From Isoperla grammatica (taxonomy: Eukaryota; Arthropoda; Insecta; Plecoptera; Perlodidae), in NCBI GenBank assembly GCA_945910005.1, contig OX246743.1, positions 880,122 through 944,121 of the forward strand: DNA of 64,000 nt. The letters run 5' to 3'. Below the pieces are notes generated by a model, which was not told where the DNA came from, ran no database searches, and saw only the letters and a program-made list of their open reading frames with translations. This document shows, piece after piece, positions 1 to 10,816 of the stretch. Position numbers and translations under genes: made by a program. The first letter of the stretch is position 1; every line of letters begins with the position of its first letter.

Positions 1-2329
1 CAGTTAAGTTAAGCCCCTTCTATTCTAGTATAACAACATTTTAAACTGTTAAATACATGTTTATAATCCCTAAAATCCGTTTGTCATTATTTTTGTTACG
101 CAAATAATTTTGAAATAATTCATCAATGCTTTGGTGTGAATAAAATACTGCACTTTATTTTGAACTCCGTTGTAATTATTCGCAGCTCTACAGCATGTGT
201 TTTGATGTGTTGTGGTATCCTAAAAATACTGTGAATTTCTATTTTAATAAATAATAAAGTCATCAAAAGTCGAAAATCATAATATTCGTATAAAAACCTA
301 GCTGAATTTCTTCATCTTTATAAGTGCCAAAATAGCGTAAAAACGCGTTTTCATTGATGTCAAGCACCTAATTTTAAAAAAATATCCGGGGGAAAACCCC
401 CAGACCCCCCGGTAGAGGGCCCCTTTACAGGTTTTAGCTGAGGGCCCCAAATGGTCCCAGTCCGGGCCTGATTACATAACACGAATAAAATTAATCATTT
501 AGAATTTAAATATTACTATGTATAATGGTGAAGTCATTGATCGTATTTGGCGCTTGCTTACTGTCGGCTCACCAACGTTTCAATTATAATTATGTTTTTA
601 ATAACACATTTGTGTAAATTAACAACACATAATTTTATTGGAACAACTTTTCTTTTTATTTCATTCTAAGTAATAACGTGTTATGAACATTTTCCACCCC
701 TCCCTCTTAATCCTATTCAATTTCAAAGAATCAAAAATATGAAATTATTTAAGAGCCATGCATCAATGCATTACACTTACAATGGAAGAAAACCTGAAAA
801 GCAAACACGAGTTACACATTTACAGACTGCCTCTACTCCTCTACAAACGCTTAAATCCACATTAAAAAAACTCTATAAAAAATACCCCCCATTCATTCGC
901 ACCCGAAGTCGATTTCCACGCAGTCGGTGGTGGGTGGTATATGCTACGAATTTGGCCCCGGGCATATCAAGGGGGTCGGGCCGCCACTGCTTGTGTTCTC
1001 CATAAGTATCAACCAGAAGATACTTTAAACCAACTACTAGTCTATTAACTTCCTTATTGGTATTCATAATACCGGGGCTAATACAAGTAACTACTATACT
1101 ATACTTATTTAGTACGACTATATAGTATAGTTTTGAAGATAGTTAGATAATCATAGTTGGTTACCTACATCCCAAAAAAGTGTTTGTTGTTTCGTCAAAG
1201 TTGCGTATATCTCAAGGAACATTAATTTTAGAAGACATCATGTTTGAAAACATAGTTCTATATAATAAGGTATGTACATTACATGTACTGTACACTCATA
1301 AATCAAGGGTAGTACTGAAACCTACTCGATCAATATCGGTCGGTATCAAATTCGGAGTAGTTCGTGAGTTTCTGGTTGTGTGAACGGGGGGGGGGGGGGG
1401 GGGGGGGGGAGGGGGCCGGGATTTATAGTGCTTCCCGGCTCAGACATCTTCTATTTGTTCTCATCATACTTATAAAATACAAATGTGAAACACTTCACGA
1501 GATATGCGGTCTCTATAGTCTTCACAATCAGTGTTTTCGTTTCGCACATTTACTCTTCGATGTTAATTGTACGTTCAGTTTTATTAACACGTACCTTGCA
1601 CTGACTCAGTCCATTGTTTCTGAATTATGTATTTGATATTATTGTATTTCAATCTTATTGAATGACACCACCTTGTACCTGTTACTACCATTGTTCTAGT
1701 CACGTGATCCATTTAGGGGTCACTATGCGGTCAACATGAACATCTGCATTTACAAACCGAACAAGTTGACATTTGTTTAGACTTTAGAGAAGGCCACACT
1801 AGACACATACTTGAATAACTTAAAAAAAAAAAAATCTGCACTAAAGTCATAACAGCTAGAGGTTGTTGAAAATATGAACTCTGCACAAAATGTTTGTCAA
1901 TATATAGTTTGAAGATTTGTATGTAGGCAGGATATCCCACTCACTAATCAGACACAACACTATACCTACATATATTTTTCTTATTTGATTTGTTTTTAGA
2001 TTGTTATGAATGTCAAACATCCGATATTGGTATTCTGACATGTTGTAAGGAATACTACACAAAATTTAGGCGAATTAGTTCAAAACTGACAGATTTCTGT
2101 TCCCTAACTATAGAGAAGAATATACTAATTGTGGGAACAAGGATCGACTTTAAAATTTCTCCATCGCTTGAAACAATTAAAATGGTGAACACAAATGCAG
2201 GATATCAATGCATGTCTTATATCCAGTTCTATTTAGGGACATTACACGAAATAACCAACACAAATTCCCGTCTCTATTGTCCCACCCGGCCACTGTGTGA
2301 TAATATCATTCTCTCACATGGCTAGTATA
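1..2329. other. AT-rich intergenic stretch, no gene seen
   Basis: I see no coding exon with credible splice sites or family motifs on either strand. The stretch holds a run of 24 G at 1386-1409. Around 380-475 there is a C/G-rich patch with short inverted blocks, which looks like the end of an old interspersed repeat. The open frames here are short and have no recognisable composition. Confidence 0.6.
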
Positions 2330-2339
2330 TTAATTTCAT

Positions 2340-2603
2340 TGGCCGACTCGTCACTGCGACAATGAACGCAATCAAGGCAATGAAGCCGAGGATGTCGAAT
2401 ACGCCCGACTCATTCAGTGAGACCAGTTACCATTCAGCAGCCACGGCGTAGACTGTAGCCTGTAGACTGTAGACGAGCGGTTGTAGACACTACTTGTAGG
2501 CTACCCAGCGAGTATGACAGTGACAGGTAGACAGTGTGATCACCTGTAGCATTCATTACACAACTGAGCGAGAAGATAGTCAACAGTGGCTGATAGTTTC
2601 TTG
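2340..2603 (+). other. Candidate non-coding first exon of the MPV17-like gene
   Basis: This is a GC-richer stretch with repeated GTAGAC/GACAG words, ending in a strong donor (TTCTTG|gtaagtg at 2603/2604). It has no long open frame. The 5' leader of the acyltransferase gene at 23160-23521 has a similar GACAG-rich style, so this could be a transcribed leader. The next + strand acceptors are the TTACAG sites just before the MPV17L start codon, which would remove the transposons as one intron of about 8 kb. This is inference only; transcript data would be needed. Confidence 0.3.
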
Positions 2604-2949
2604 GTAAGTGATTTTGTTAAACAATTATTACAACGCTCCCAAGGCTATATGAGCGTTTTATGTGAATCTAGCGCGCCTTCAACGTAGATACCGGCAGAGC
2701 TCCCAAGAACGAGGCCGTTCAGTTCAGATAGTTTATCGGATTGTCGACCGATCGCAGCACCTGTATTAGAGGAAGCAGTTGTCTGTTATGTCATAATATG
2801 ATCAATGATTACATATAATCTTTGATATGCCCTCGGCCCCTTTGTGTGCCCACCCTGCGTACGGACAATGGGGCAAATGGGCAAATGGGGAGGAAGATTG
2901 TGGGCAGTCTCTAGATAGTAGAGGAGCAAAAGGTAACATTTAAGTTCTC

Positions 2950-3600
2950 GTGCGCCTTTCGTGAAAGAGTATTGCGGTAAACGGTATTCTGTTACGGCTT
3001 ACCATACGAGTATTTTGCACCTACCTGGCAGATCCTGGCACGCTGCAGAGGGCGCCAGGGGCGTCGTGACGTCATAGACACGTTTTAATTAATTACTTTT
3101 GAACGGTTTATGTCACAGAAAATATCAAGAGAACAATTTTATGATGTCATACTAGATGAGAATTTATAACCTATCTGCCACATTCTGGCGGGCTGCAGAG
3201 GGCGCCAGGAGCGTCGTGACGTCATATACACGTTTGAACTATTAACGTTTGAACGGTTCATGTCACAGAAAATATGTAGAGTACAATTCTTCTATAAAAT
3301 ACTAAACGAGTATTTTGCACCTACCTGGCACATCCTGGCACGCTGAAGAGGGCGCCAGGAGCGTCATGACGTCATAAACACGTTTTAATTAATAACGTTT
3401 GAACGGTTCATGTCACAGAAAATGTCAAGGGAACAATTCTATTACGAAATATTATTTGAGTATTTTGCATCTACTTGGCACATCGTGTCACGCTGCAGAG
3501 GGCGCAGGAGCGTCGTGACGTCATACACTTTTTCATTAATAACTTTTGAACGGTTTATATCACAGAAAATATCAAGAAGACAATATTATAGAAAATTTAA
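2950..3600. repeat. Direct subrepeats in the left transposon arm (~4 copies, mirrored at 7020-7680)
   Basis: Four related blocks recur at roughly 120-150 bp spacing. Each has GAGTATTTTGCACCTAC, a GCAGAGGGCGCCAGG core, GTGACGTCAT and GAACGGTT(C/T)ATGTCACAGAAAAT. The palindrome TGACGTCA, a CRE-like sequence, is in each unit. The same series runs in reverse order in the right arm. Subterminal repeats of this kind are typical transposase-binding regions, but that role is inference here. Confidence 0.7.
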
Positions 3601-3886
3601 ATACAAATCGATTGATATGTACCAATAGGGTAATCATGTAATATTTAAGGGAGAAATTGCTAACAGATAATAATAATTAGATGTGTATATGAAATGCAGG
3701 GCATCCCTCATCGTAATATCTATTTATTACTATTTCGGAGTTATAATTGTATCACTGTGAAGGACTTAATAATCGTAGTCATCCCAACATACCCATGGGT
3801 ATCTGTTGTTTAACAATAATAATAATTATTATTATTGTATACGAGTTACTATTCATAGACTGATTAGTAAAACTCACGTTTGCTAG

Positions 3887-5169
3887 AAGTTCTCTTCATC
3901 TTCATCATCATCGTCTTCATCCTCATCTCCCGTGTTGTCGGTATTCAAGCACTCTTGTTCCTCGTCTTCAGTAAAACAGCCACAAAGCTCGGTGCACCTC
4001 ATGTTATTTGCTTTGCAGCTGCATCTTGACGCACACCTTGATTTTAAGCAGTTGCATTTAACTAGTTGAATGACGGCAGCCGGGCAGCCAGTGCAGGTTC
4101 GAGGGTTGTCATGACTGCCACATACTCGTTGCTCTCAAGTAGCCATCCGTAGTCTTCGGGTAATAAGTTGATAGGGTTGGCAACCTGGTCATTATGCCAC
4201 ACCCAGCATTGATGGTGAGCACCTAGTATGGCTTAGAGATATGCGGCTTTGCTGGGTGGAAGCTTTTGGTGGGTGCTTGGCAAGACTTTTTGTGAAACAT
4301 GCGCCATCGAAGGTCAGACACTGATCTCAGTTTAGTGAATGGACAGTACAGTTTGCAAACAAACTTCTCTAGACCACTTATCACGGAGTCTTTTAGAGCA
4401 ACAGTTAAACTTAGTTCTTTAAATGCTGAAAATATTTCATAGTCGGATTCTCTGAAAGCTTTCCAGCACGAAAGCTTCCCCTTTCCTGAAAATCCCCCAG
4501 TGTTGTCGGAACCACTGAAAGCGTGAAATCCAGTTAGTCCTGCAACTTGATTTTGCCCAAGTGTGTTGTATAGTGACCCAAGTGCTATCCTTCTATTATT
4601 TCCCCCTTTACCTGTAATGAACACAGTATTTTTACAGAGATCGGTGTAACGTCGCAGTACCAGGATAAGGACATCTGTATCTGGGGAAAAAATAGATACT
4701 TGAGTAGCTCCTCGTTTTGTCGCATCTAATGCATGAAGCAACATCTTAGTATCGGTTTCTTCCTGTTCACTATTTAAGTGTGATAGAAGTGTTTTTGTAC
4801 TAATAGTCTTGTTATTCATGCGACAACTGGTTGTCGCTCCTTATCTGTGAGGCTTGAATTATCTTCTGTGAAAAATATTCTGTCAGCTCATACTTGGTTT
4901 TGGTGTGACCAAGTAGTTGTGACATGCTCAAGTGCCTGATTGGCGTGTTGTCTGTAATGCGATAAGCTACAGCAGCTTTGCCTCCTAGGCTCCTTGCAAG
5001 TCTTTCGAGTAGCCGATTTTAATGAAACAGGAATATTATATCTATCAAATACCACGTGGACCTCTGAAAACTCACTATAACAGTTGTCAATGCGCATGAC
5101 AAGAAGTTTGGCTAGATCCTCACAAGTGCTGGTGTGTGGAAGAATCCGACTATGAAATATTTTCAGCAT
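3887..5169 (-). pseudogene. Transposon-borne PIN/FEN-like nuclease gene with CXC tail, frameshifted
   Basis: On the - strand the reading begins with a segment containing FDRYNIPVSLKSATR (4888-5169). It shifts frame into TKYELTEYFSQKII (about 4815-4895), then shifts again into the longest piece (4223-4819). That piece has SEQEETDTK, SPDTDVLILVLRRY and GFHAFSGSDNTGGFSGKGK. These acidic motifs and the GKGK turn recall the XPG/FEN internal region, where Asp/Glu bind metal, so a PIN-type nuclease fold is my inference. Downstream (3887-4150) the frame continues as a Cys-rich CXC-type tail and an acidic C-terminus. At least two frameshifts are present, so the copy is dead. Related proteins occur as uncharacterised repeat-borne genes in many invertebrates (from memory). 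Confidence 0.6.
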
Positions 5170-5685
5170 TTAAAGAACTAGGTTAAACTGTTGCTCTAAA
5201 AGACTCCGTGATAAGTGGTCTTGAGAAGTTTGTTTGTAAACTGTACTGTCCATTCACTAAACTGAGATCAGTGTCTGACCTTCGATGGCGCATGTTTCAC
5301 AAAAAGTCTTGCTAAGCACCCACCAAAAGCTTCCACCCAGCAAAGCCGCATATCTCCAAGCCATACTAGGTGCTCACCATCAATGCTGGGTGTGGCATAA
5401 TGACCAGGTTGCCAACCCTATCAACTTATTACCCGAAGACTATACGGATGGCTACTTGAGAGCAACGAGTATGTGGCAGTCATGACAACCCTCGAACCTG
5501 CACCGGCTGCCGTCAACTGCTTAAAATCAAGGTGTGCGTCAAGATGCAGCTGCAAAGCAAATAACATGAGGTGCACCGAGCTTTGTGGCTGTTCTACTGA
5601 AGACGAGGAACAAGAGTGCTTGAATACCGACAACACGGGAGATGAGGATGAAGACGATGATGATGAAGATGAAGAGAACTTCTAG
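5165..5685 (+). pseudogene. Mirror copy of the nuclease C-terminus and CXC tail
   Basis: This is the right-arm counterpart of 3887-4440, on the opposite strand. The first part has a stop just after FKELG, so it no longer reads through. From 5473 it gives a clean CXC-type tail with KSRCASRCSCKANNMRCTEL followed by an acidic run of Asp/Glu ending at 5685. The CXC signature (CxCxxNxxxCxxxCxC style) is a DNA-binding zinc motif in tesmin/TSO1 proteins. It is present here because the arm of the transposon includes the end of the gene. Confidence 0.6.
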
Positions 5686-5777
5686 CAAACGTGAGTTTTA
5701 CTAATCAGTCTATGAATAGTAACTCGTATACAATAATAATAATTATTATTATTGTTAAACAACAGATACCCATGGGT

Positions 5778-6837
5778 GAGACGGTACAGGCTTGTCCCAC
5801 ACGGCTTGGGTGTTCTTAGAGCCATATGCGCGTCAAGTCAAGGGAAACCTCTCAGAAGGGTATCAGTTTTCTAAATTATTTGACATTTTTAATGACGGTC
5901 TGGTATTTGTCTTGGAGGGGAGGTCAGAGTTTGTTACCACGCCGAGGGTGAGAACTTCCACTTCAAGGCTAAGTACCAGGCTAGTCCATTTTTAGGCTAC
6001 TACACCCCCCTAGTTAGGGTAAACCAAATTCAAAATCTTCCATGACGTAACATAATGAGCCTTCTGATTGGTCGCCTTAAGAACACAGGGGCAAGTTTGT
6101 AGCCGGAGTCCTGAGGGACGTGAGAACGAAGACGGCCGCTGGCCGAGGAATAATACCGAGACAATGGCCGGTGAGCCGAGTGCGTGTGAGTGTGCGGACA
6201 TGTTGTTTAAGTTAAAATAAAAATTAGTCTAATAATAAGAAACAGCAAATTAATTAATACGTTAACATAAATGTAGAATTACAACAAATAATACCCAATA
6301 ATACAACAATCACGCAATTATAGAAACATCACGCAATTATAGACAATAGACGACAACACCAAAGACAATTAACCAACCACGCTCTCCGGCTGCATCTACC
6401 TAATCGTCATCGATCATCATCATCACCATCACAATCGCCGTCAACCAAGCCATCTCCAGCCAACAACAGTACAGGTATCGTTATACTTTTTAAGTTTTTT
6501 TTACCTATACTATGGCCATAGGGAGGTAGAATAGTAATAACGATATTTATTCCAGATTTTATGTATTTCATTTTCATTTTTGTTTATGTATTTCATTTTT
6601 GTGTATCTCATTTGTGTCATTAATATTATTAAACATTAAGATTTATATTTTATACAATTCTATTTTTTTAATTTCCATATCCTACAACCACTAATTCATC
6701 TTTTAATTTAAGCAACAACAACTTTTCATATATTTTTTGTGCTCTACCAACAACCCAAGGTTGAGCTAGCTGAGGGTTTGTTTTCTTTTATTTTCATTTC
6801 TTTTGTTTATCATGTTTTTATTTATCCGTACTGTCTC
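5778..6837. mobile_element. Nested non-autonomous DNA transposon, 6-bp target duplication
   Basis: The element starts GAGACGGTACAG and ends CGTACTGTCTC, giving imperfect terminal inverted repeats of about 11 bp. It is flanked by ATGGGT on both sides (5772-5777 and 6838-6843). The mirror arm at 3783-3820 has the empty site with a single ATGGGT, so the insertion postdates the fold-back arms. No transposase-like frame is visible in its 1060 bp. Confidence 0.8.
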
Positions 6838-7879
6838 ATGGGTATGTTGGGATGACTACGATTATTAAGTCCTTCACAGTGATACAATTATAACTCCGAA
6901 ATAGTAATAAATAGATATTACGATGAGGGATGCCCTGCATTTCATATACACATCTAATTATTATTATCTGTTAGCAATTTCTCCCTTAAATATTACATGA
7001 TTACCCTATTGGTACATATCAATCGATTTGTATTTAAATTTTCTATAATATTGTCTTCTTGATATTTTCTGTGATATAAACCGTTCAAAAGTTATTAATG
7101 AAAAAGTGTATGACGTCACGACGCTCCTGGCGCCCTCTGCAGCGTGTCACGATGTGCCAAGTAGATGCAAAATACTCAAATAGTATTTCGTAATAGAATT
7201 GTTTCCTTGACATTTTCTGTGACATGAACCGTTCAAACGTTATTAATTAAAACGTGTTTATGACGTCATGACGCTCCTGGCGCCCTCTTCAGCGTGCCAG
7301 GATGTGCCAGGTAGGTGCAAAATACTCGTTTAGTATTTTATAGAAGAATTGTACTCTACATATTTTCTGTGACATGAACCGTTCAAACGTTATTAGTTCA
7401 AACGTGTATATGACGTCACGACGCTCCTGGCGCCCTCTGCAGCCCGCCAGAATGTGGCAGATAGGTTATAAATTCTCATCTAGTATGACATCATAAAATT
7501 GTTCTCTTGATATTTTCTGTGACATAAACCGTTCAAAAGTAATTAATTAAAACGTGTCTATGACGTCACGACGCTCCTGGCGCCCTCTGCAGCGTGCCAG
7601 GATCTGCCAGGTAGGTGCAAAATACTCGTATGGTATGCCGTAACAGAATACCGTTTACCGCAATACTCTTTCACGAAAGGCGCACGAGATACCTTTTGCT
7701 CCTCTACTAAGATGTAAAATGTGATTTGCTGTATTTTCTCAAATGTCAAGACAAGAAATGTATGGTTGATGTATAAATAAATACATAGAAAATAAATGAC
7801 TTTAGTTGTATCACAGATAAGGGATTGTGGTTGTATAGTTATAAGAACTGGTTTCAGTGGGGACATTTATTACATTTAT

Positions 7880-8130
7880 GAGGTATAACCATGGTTTCAA
7901 CAAACATTAAATTCAAAATGCATGGCAGTCACCATAATATGTTTGTGTTGATGATATTTGGGCTTTACGCCTCATATATTTGCAACGACGCTAATCGAGA
8001 CGATGAGTGGATGATTATGAAGTTGCAAAAACGCCACATGACATCCATGCCCAAACCAGGGTTCGAACCTAGCACGCAGAGACCGGGGTTTAATAGACCT
8101 ACGCTCATAACTACGCTGTATCCGTATGAT
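7880..8130 (+). repeat. SINE-like dispersed repeat with tRNA-like B box
   Basis: The block contains TTTGGGCTTTACGCCTCAT and, downstream, AGGGTTCGAACCT, which matches a pol III B-box. Parts recur in the window: the TTTGGGCTTTACGTCTCATGA block at about 13555-13580, a diverged form near 11545, and the 5' words (TTTCAACAAACATTA) near 21290. This supports a retroposed family. The boundaries are approximate. Confidence 0.45.
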
Positions 8131-8164
8131 CGTAGCTTTTCAGAGTACATTGGGTTGGTAAAAC

Positions 8165-8797
8165 GGGGAGCCTGAATGGAACAACGCCGAATCGATCGTT
8201 GTGTACTGCACTTTCAAGTACAATCCTAACCCAAAAAAGTAACCTGGAACAACGCCGAATCTTTTTCGACGTTAATCAACCGGAACAACGCCGAATATTT
8301 TTCGGCGTTAATCCACCGGAACAACGCCGAATCTTTTTCGGCGTTAATACACTGGTGCAACGCCGAATCTTTTTCGGCGTTAATCCACCGGAACAACGCC
8401 GAATCTTTTTCGGCGTAAATCCACCGGAACAACGCTGAATCTCACAGTGTTGATTATTATTCTTTAAAAAAAAATGTTTTAGGTTCGTCAATACATTCTA
8501 CTCACTGCACCGTTCAAACCGTGTATTACACAGAAAATGATTCGGCGTTGTTCCGGTGGATTGACGCCGAAAAAGATTCGGCGTTGTTCCGGTGAATTAA
8601 CGTCGGAAATGTTTCGGCGTTGTTCCGGTGGATTAACGCAGAAAAAGATTGGGCGTTGTTCCGGTAGATTTAAGCCGAAAAAGATTCGGCGTTGTTCCAG
8701 GTTACAAGGTCTACTTTTTTGGGTTAGGATTATACTTGAAAGTGCAGTACACACGATCGATTCGGCGTTGTTCCATTCGGTGTTATTCAGCGTCCCC
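8165..8797. mobile_element. MITE built from repeated mini-hairpins, 8-bp target duplication
   Basis: The element is flanked by GGTAAAAC (8157-8164 and 8798-8805). The ends GGGGAGCCTGAAT and ATTCAGCGTCCCC are inverted repeats. The two halves (8172-8440 and 8540-8785) mirror each other. Each half has a series of about 33-bp units with the core CGCCGAATCTTTTTCGGCG, itself a hairpin with a 5-nt loop. No transposase is visible. The TSD length allows hAT, P or Merlin-type machinery. Confidence 0.8.
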
Positions 8798-9009
8798 GGT
8801 AAAACCGGCTCTTTGACGGCTCCAAATGCCACCGCTTAAATGAATATCATGTAGTTAGGTTTAATTTAACGATAAAAAGCTAACAAGAACTCCAGCCTGA
8901 AAAGGGAATAGAACTCTGGAATAACGCCCTAGAGCAAACGAGCTGAACAAAATGTATTGTTTTTCTATTTCAACAGCCTTTGTTTAAAGAATGTAGTTGT
9001 TATTTCAAC

Positions 9010-10816
9010 ACATGTATAACCACGTGTCCTTGTTACAGGTATAACAAGATGGCGTCGTTCATACGTCACATGTTCAAGCGCTACCCCTGGCCGTCCAACT
9101 GTGTAGTCTATGGTACCCTCTACATGAGCGCGTTATGTCACATGTATAGCCACGTGTCCTTGTTACAGGTATAACAAGATGGCGTCGTTCATACGTCACA
9201 TGTTCAAGCGCTACCCCTGGCCGTCCAACTGTGTAGTCTATGGTACCCTCTACATGAGCGCGTTATGTCACATGTATAGCCACGTGTCCTTGTTACAGGT
9301 ATAACAAGATGGCGTCGTTCATACGTCACATGTTCAAGCGCTACCCCTGGCCGTCCAACTGTGTAGTCTATGGTACCCTCTACATGAGCGCGTTATGTCA
9401 CATGTATAGCCACGTGTCCTTGTTACAGGTATAACAAGATGGCGTCGTTCATACGTCACATGTTCAAGCGCTACCCCTGGCCGTCCAACTGTGTAGTCTA
9501 TGGTACCCTCTACATGAGCGCGTTATGTCACATGTATAGCCACGTGTCCTTGTTACAGGTATAACAAGATGGCGTCGTTCATACGTCACATGTTCAAGCG
9601 CTACCCCTGGCCGTCCAACTGTGTAGTCTATGGTACCCTCTACATGAGCGCGTTATGTCACATGTATAGCCACGTGTCCTTGTTACAGGTATAACAAGAT
9701 GGCGTCGTTCATACGTCACATGTTCAAGCGCTACCCCTGGCCGTCCAACTGTGTAGTCTATGGTACCCTCTACATGAGCGCGTTATGTCACATGTATAGC
9801 CACGTGTCCTTGTTACAGGTATAACAAGATGGCGTCGTTCATACGTCACATGTTCAAGCGCTACCCCTGGCCGTCCAACTGTGTAGTCTATGGTACCCTC
9901 TACATGAGCGCGTTATGTCACATGTATAGCCACGTGTCCTTGTTACAGGTATAACAAGATGGCGTCGTTCATACGTCACATGTTCAAGCGCTACCCCTGG
10001 CCGTCCAACTGTGTAGTCTATGGTACCCTCTACATGAGCGCGTTATGACACATGTATAACCACGTGTCCTTGTTACAGGTATAACAAGATGGCGTCGTTC
10101 ATACGTCACATGTTCAAGCGCTACCCCTGGCCGTCCAACTGTGTAGTCTATGGTACCCTCTACATGAGCGCGTTATGACACATGTATAACCACGTGTCCT
10201 TGTTACAGGTATAACAAGATGGCGTCGTTCATACGTCACATGTTCAAGCGCTACCCCTGGCCGTCCAACTGTGTAGTCTATGGTACCCTCTACATGAGCG
10301 CGTTATGTCACGTGTATAACCACGTGTCCTTGTTACAGGTATAACAAGATGGCGTCGTTCATACGTCACATGTTCAAGCGCTACCCCTGGCCGTCCAACT
10401 GTGTAGTCTATGGTACCCTCTACATGAGCGCGTTATGTCACGTGTATAACCACGTGTCCTTGTTACAGGTATAACAAGATGGCGTCGTTCATACGTCACA
10501 TGTTCAAGCGCTACCCCTGGCCGTCCAACTGTGTAGTCTATGGTACCCTCTACATGAGCGCGTTATGTCACGTGTATAACCACGTGTCCTTGTTACAGGT
10601 ATAACAAGATGGCGTCGTTCATACGTCACATGTTCAAGCGCTACCCCTGGCCGTCCAACTGTGTAGTCTATGGTACCCTCTACATGAGCGCGTTATGTCA
10701 CATGTATAACCACGTGTCCTTGTTACAGGTATAACAAGATGGCGTCGTTCATACGTCACATGTTCAAGCGCTACCCCTGGCCGTCCAACTGTGTAGTCTA
10801 TGGTACCCTCTACATG
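9010..10816 (+). repeat. 14-copy, 130-bp tandem array of the MPV17L start-codon exon edge
   Basis: ATG codons sit at 9049 + 130k for k = 0 to 13, so the spacing is exactly 130 bp throughout. Each unit carries TGTCCTTGTTACAG|GTATAACAAGATGG and then the first 27 codons of the MPV17-like protein (MASFIRHMFKRYPWPSNCVV onwards). The first 13 copies run into a short tail and a TAA four bases before the next ATG. Only the 14th copy (ATG 10739) continues into real coding sequence with a donor. Copy variants are ordered along the array (TATAGCC in early copies, then GACACATG, then GTCACGTG), which indicates stepwise local amplification. Confidence 0.95.

Larger units (their letters stand above)
2916..7709. 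mobile_element. Fold-back DNA transposon with ~1.5 kb inverted arms
   Basis: The left arm 2916-4450 is the reverse complement of 5142-7709 once a nested insertion at 5778-6837 is removed. The two arms are then about 1535 and 1502 bp. They diverge outside TAGTAGAGGAGCAAAAGGTA (2916-2935) and its mirror (7690-7709). Between them lies a unique core of about 690 bp (4451-5141). The core and inner arms encode a decayed nuclease-like protein with a CXC tail, mostly on the - strand. The outer arms hold about four direct subrepeats each. I could not find a clear target-site duplication, so the true ends may differ by some bases. The superfamily is not assigned. Confidence 0.75.

Noticed and set aside
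8199..8839. Repeated QRRIFFGVNPPE / SGGLTPKKIRRC frames
   Set aside because: They are translations of the hairpin units of the MITE at 8165-8797, not a protein gene.
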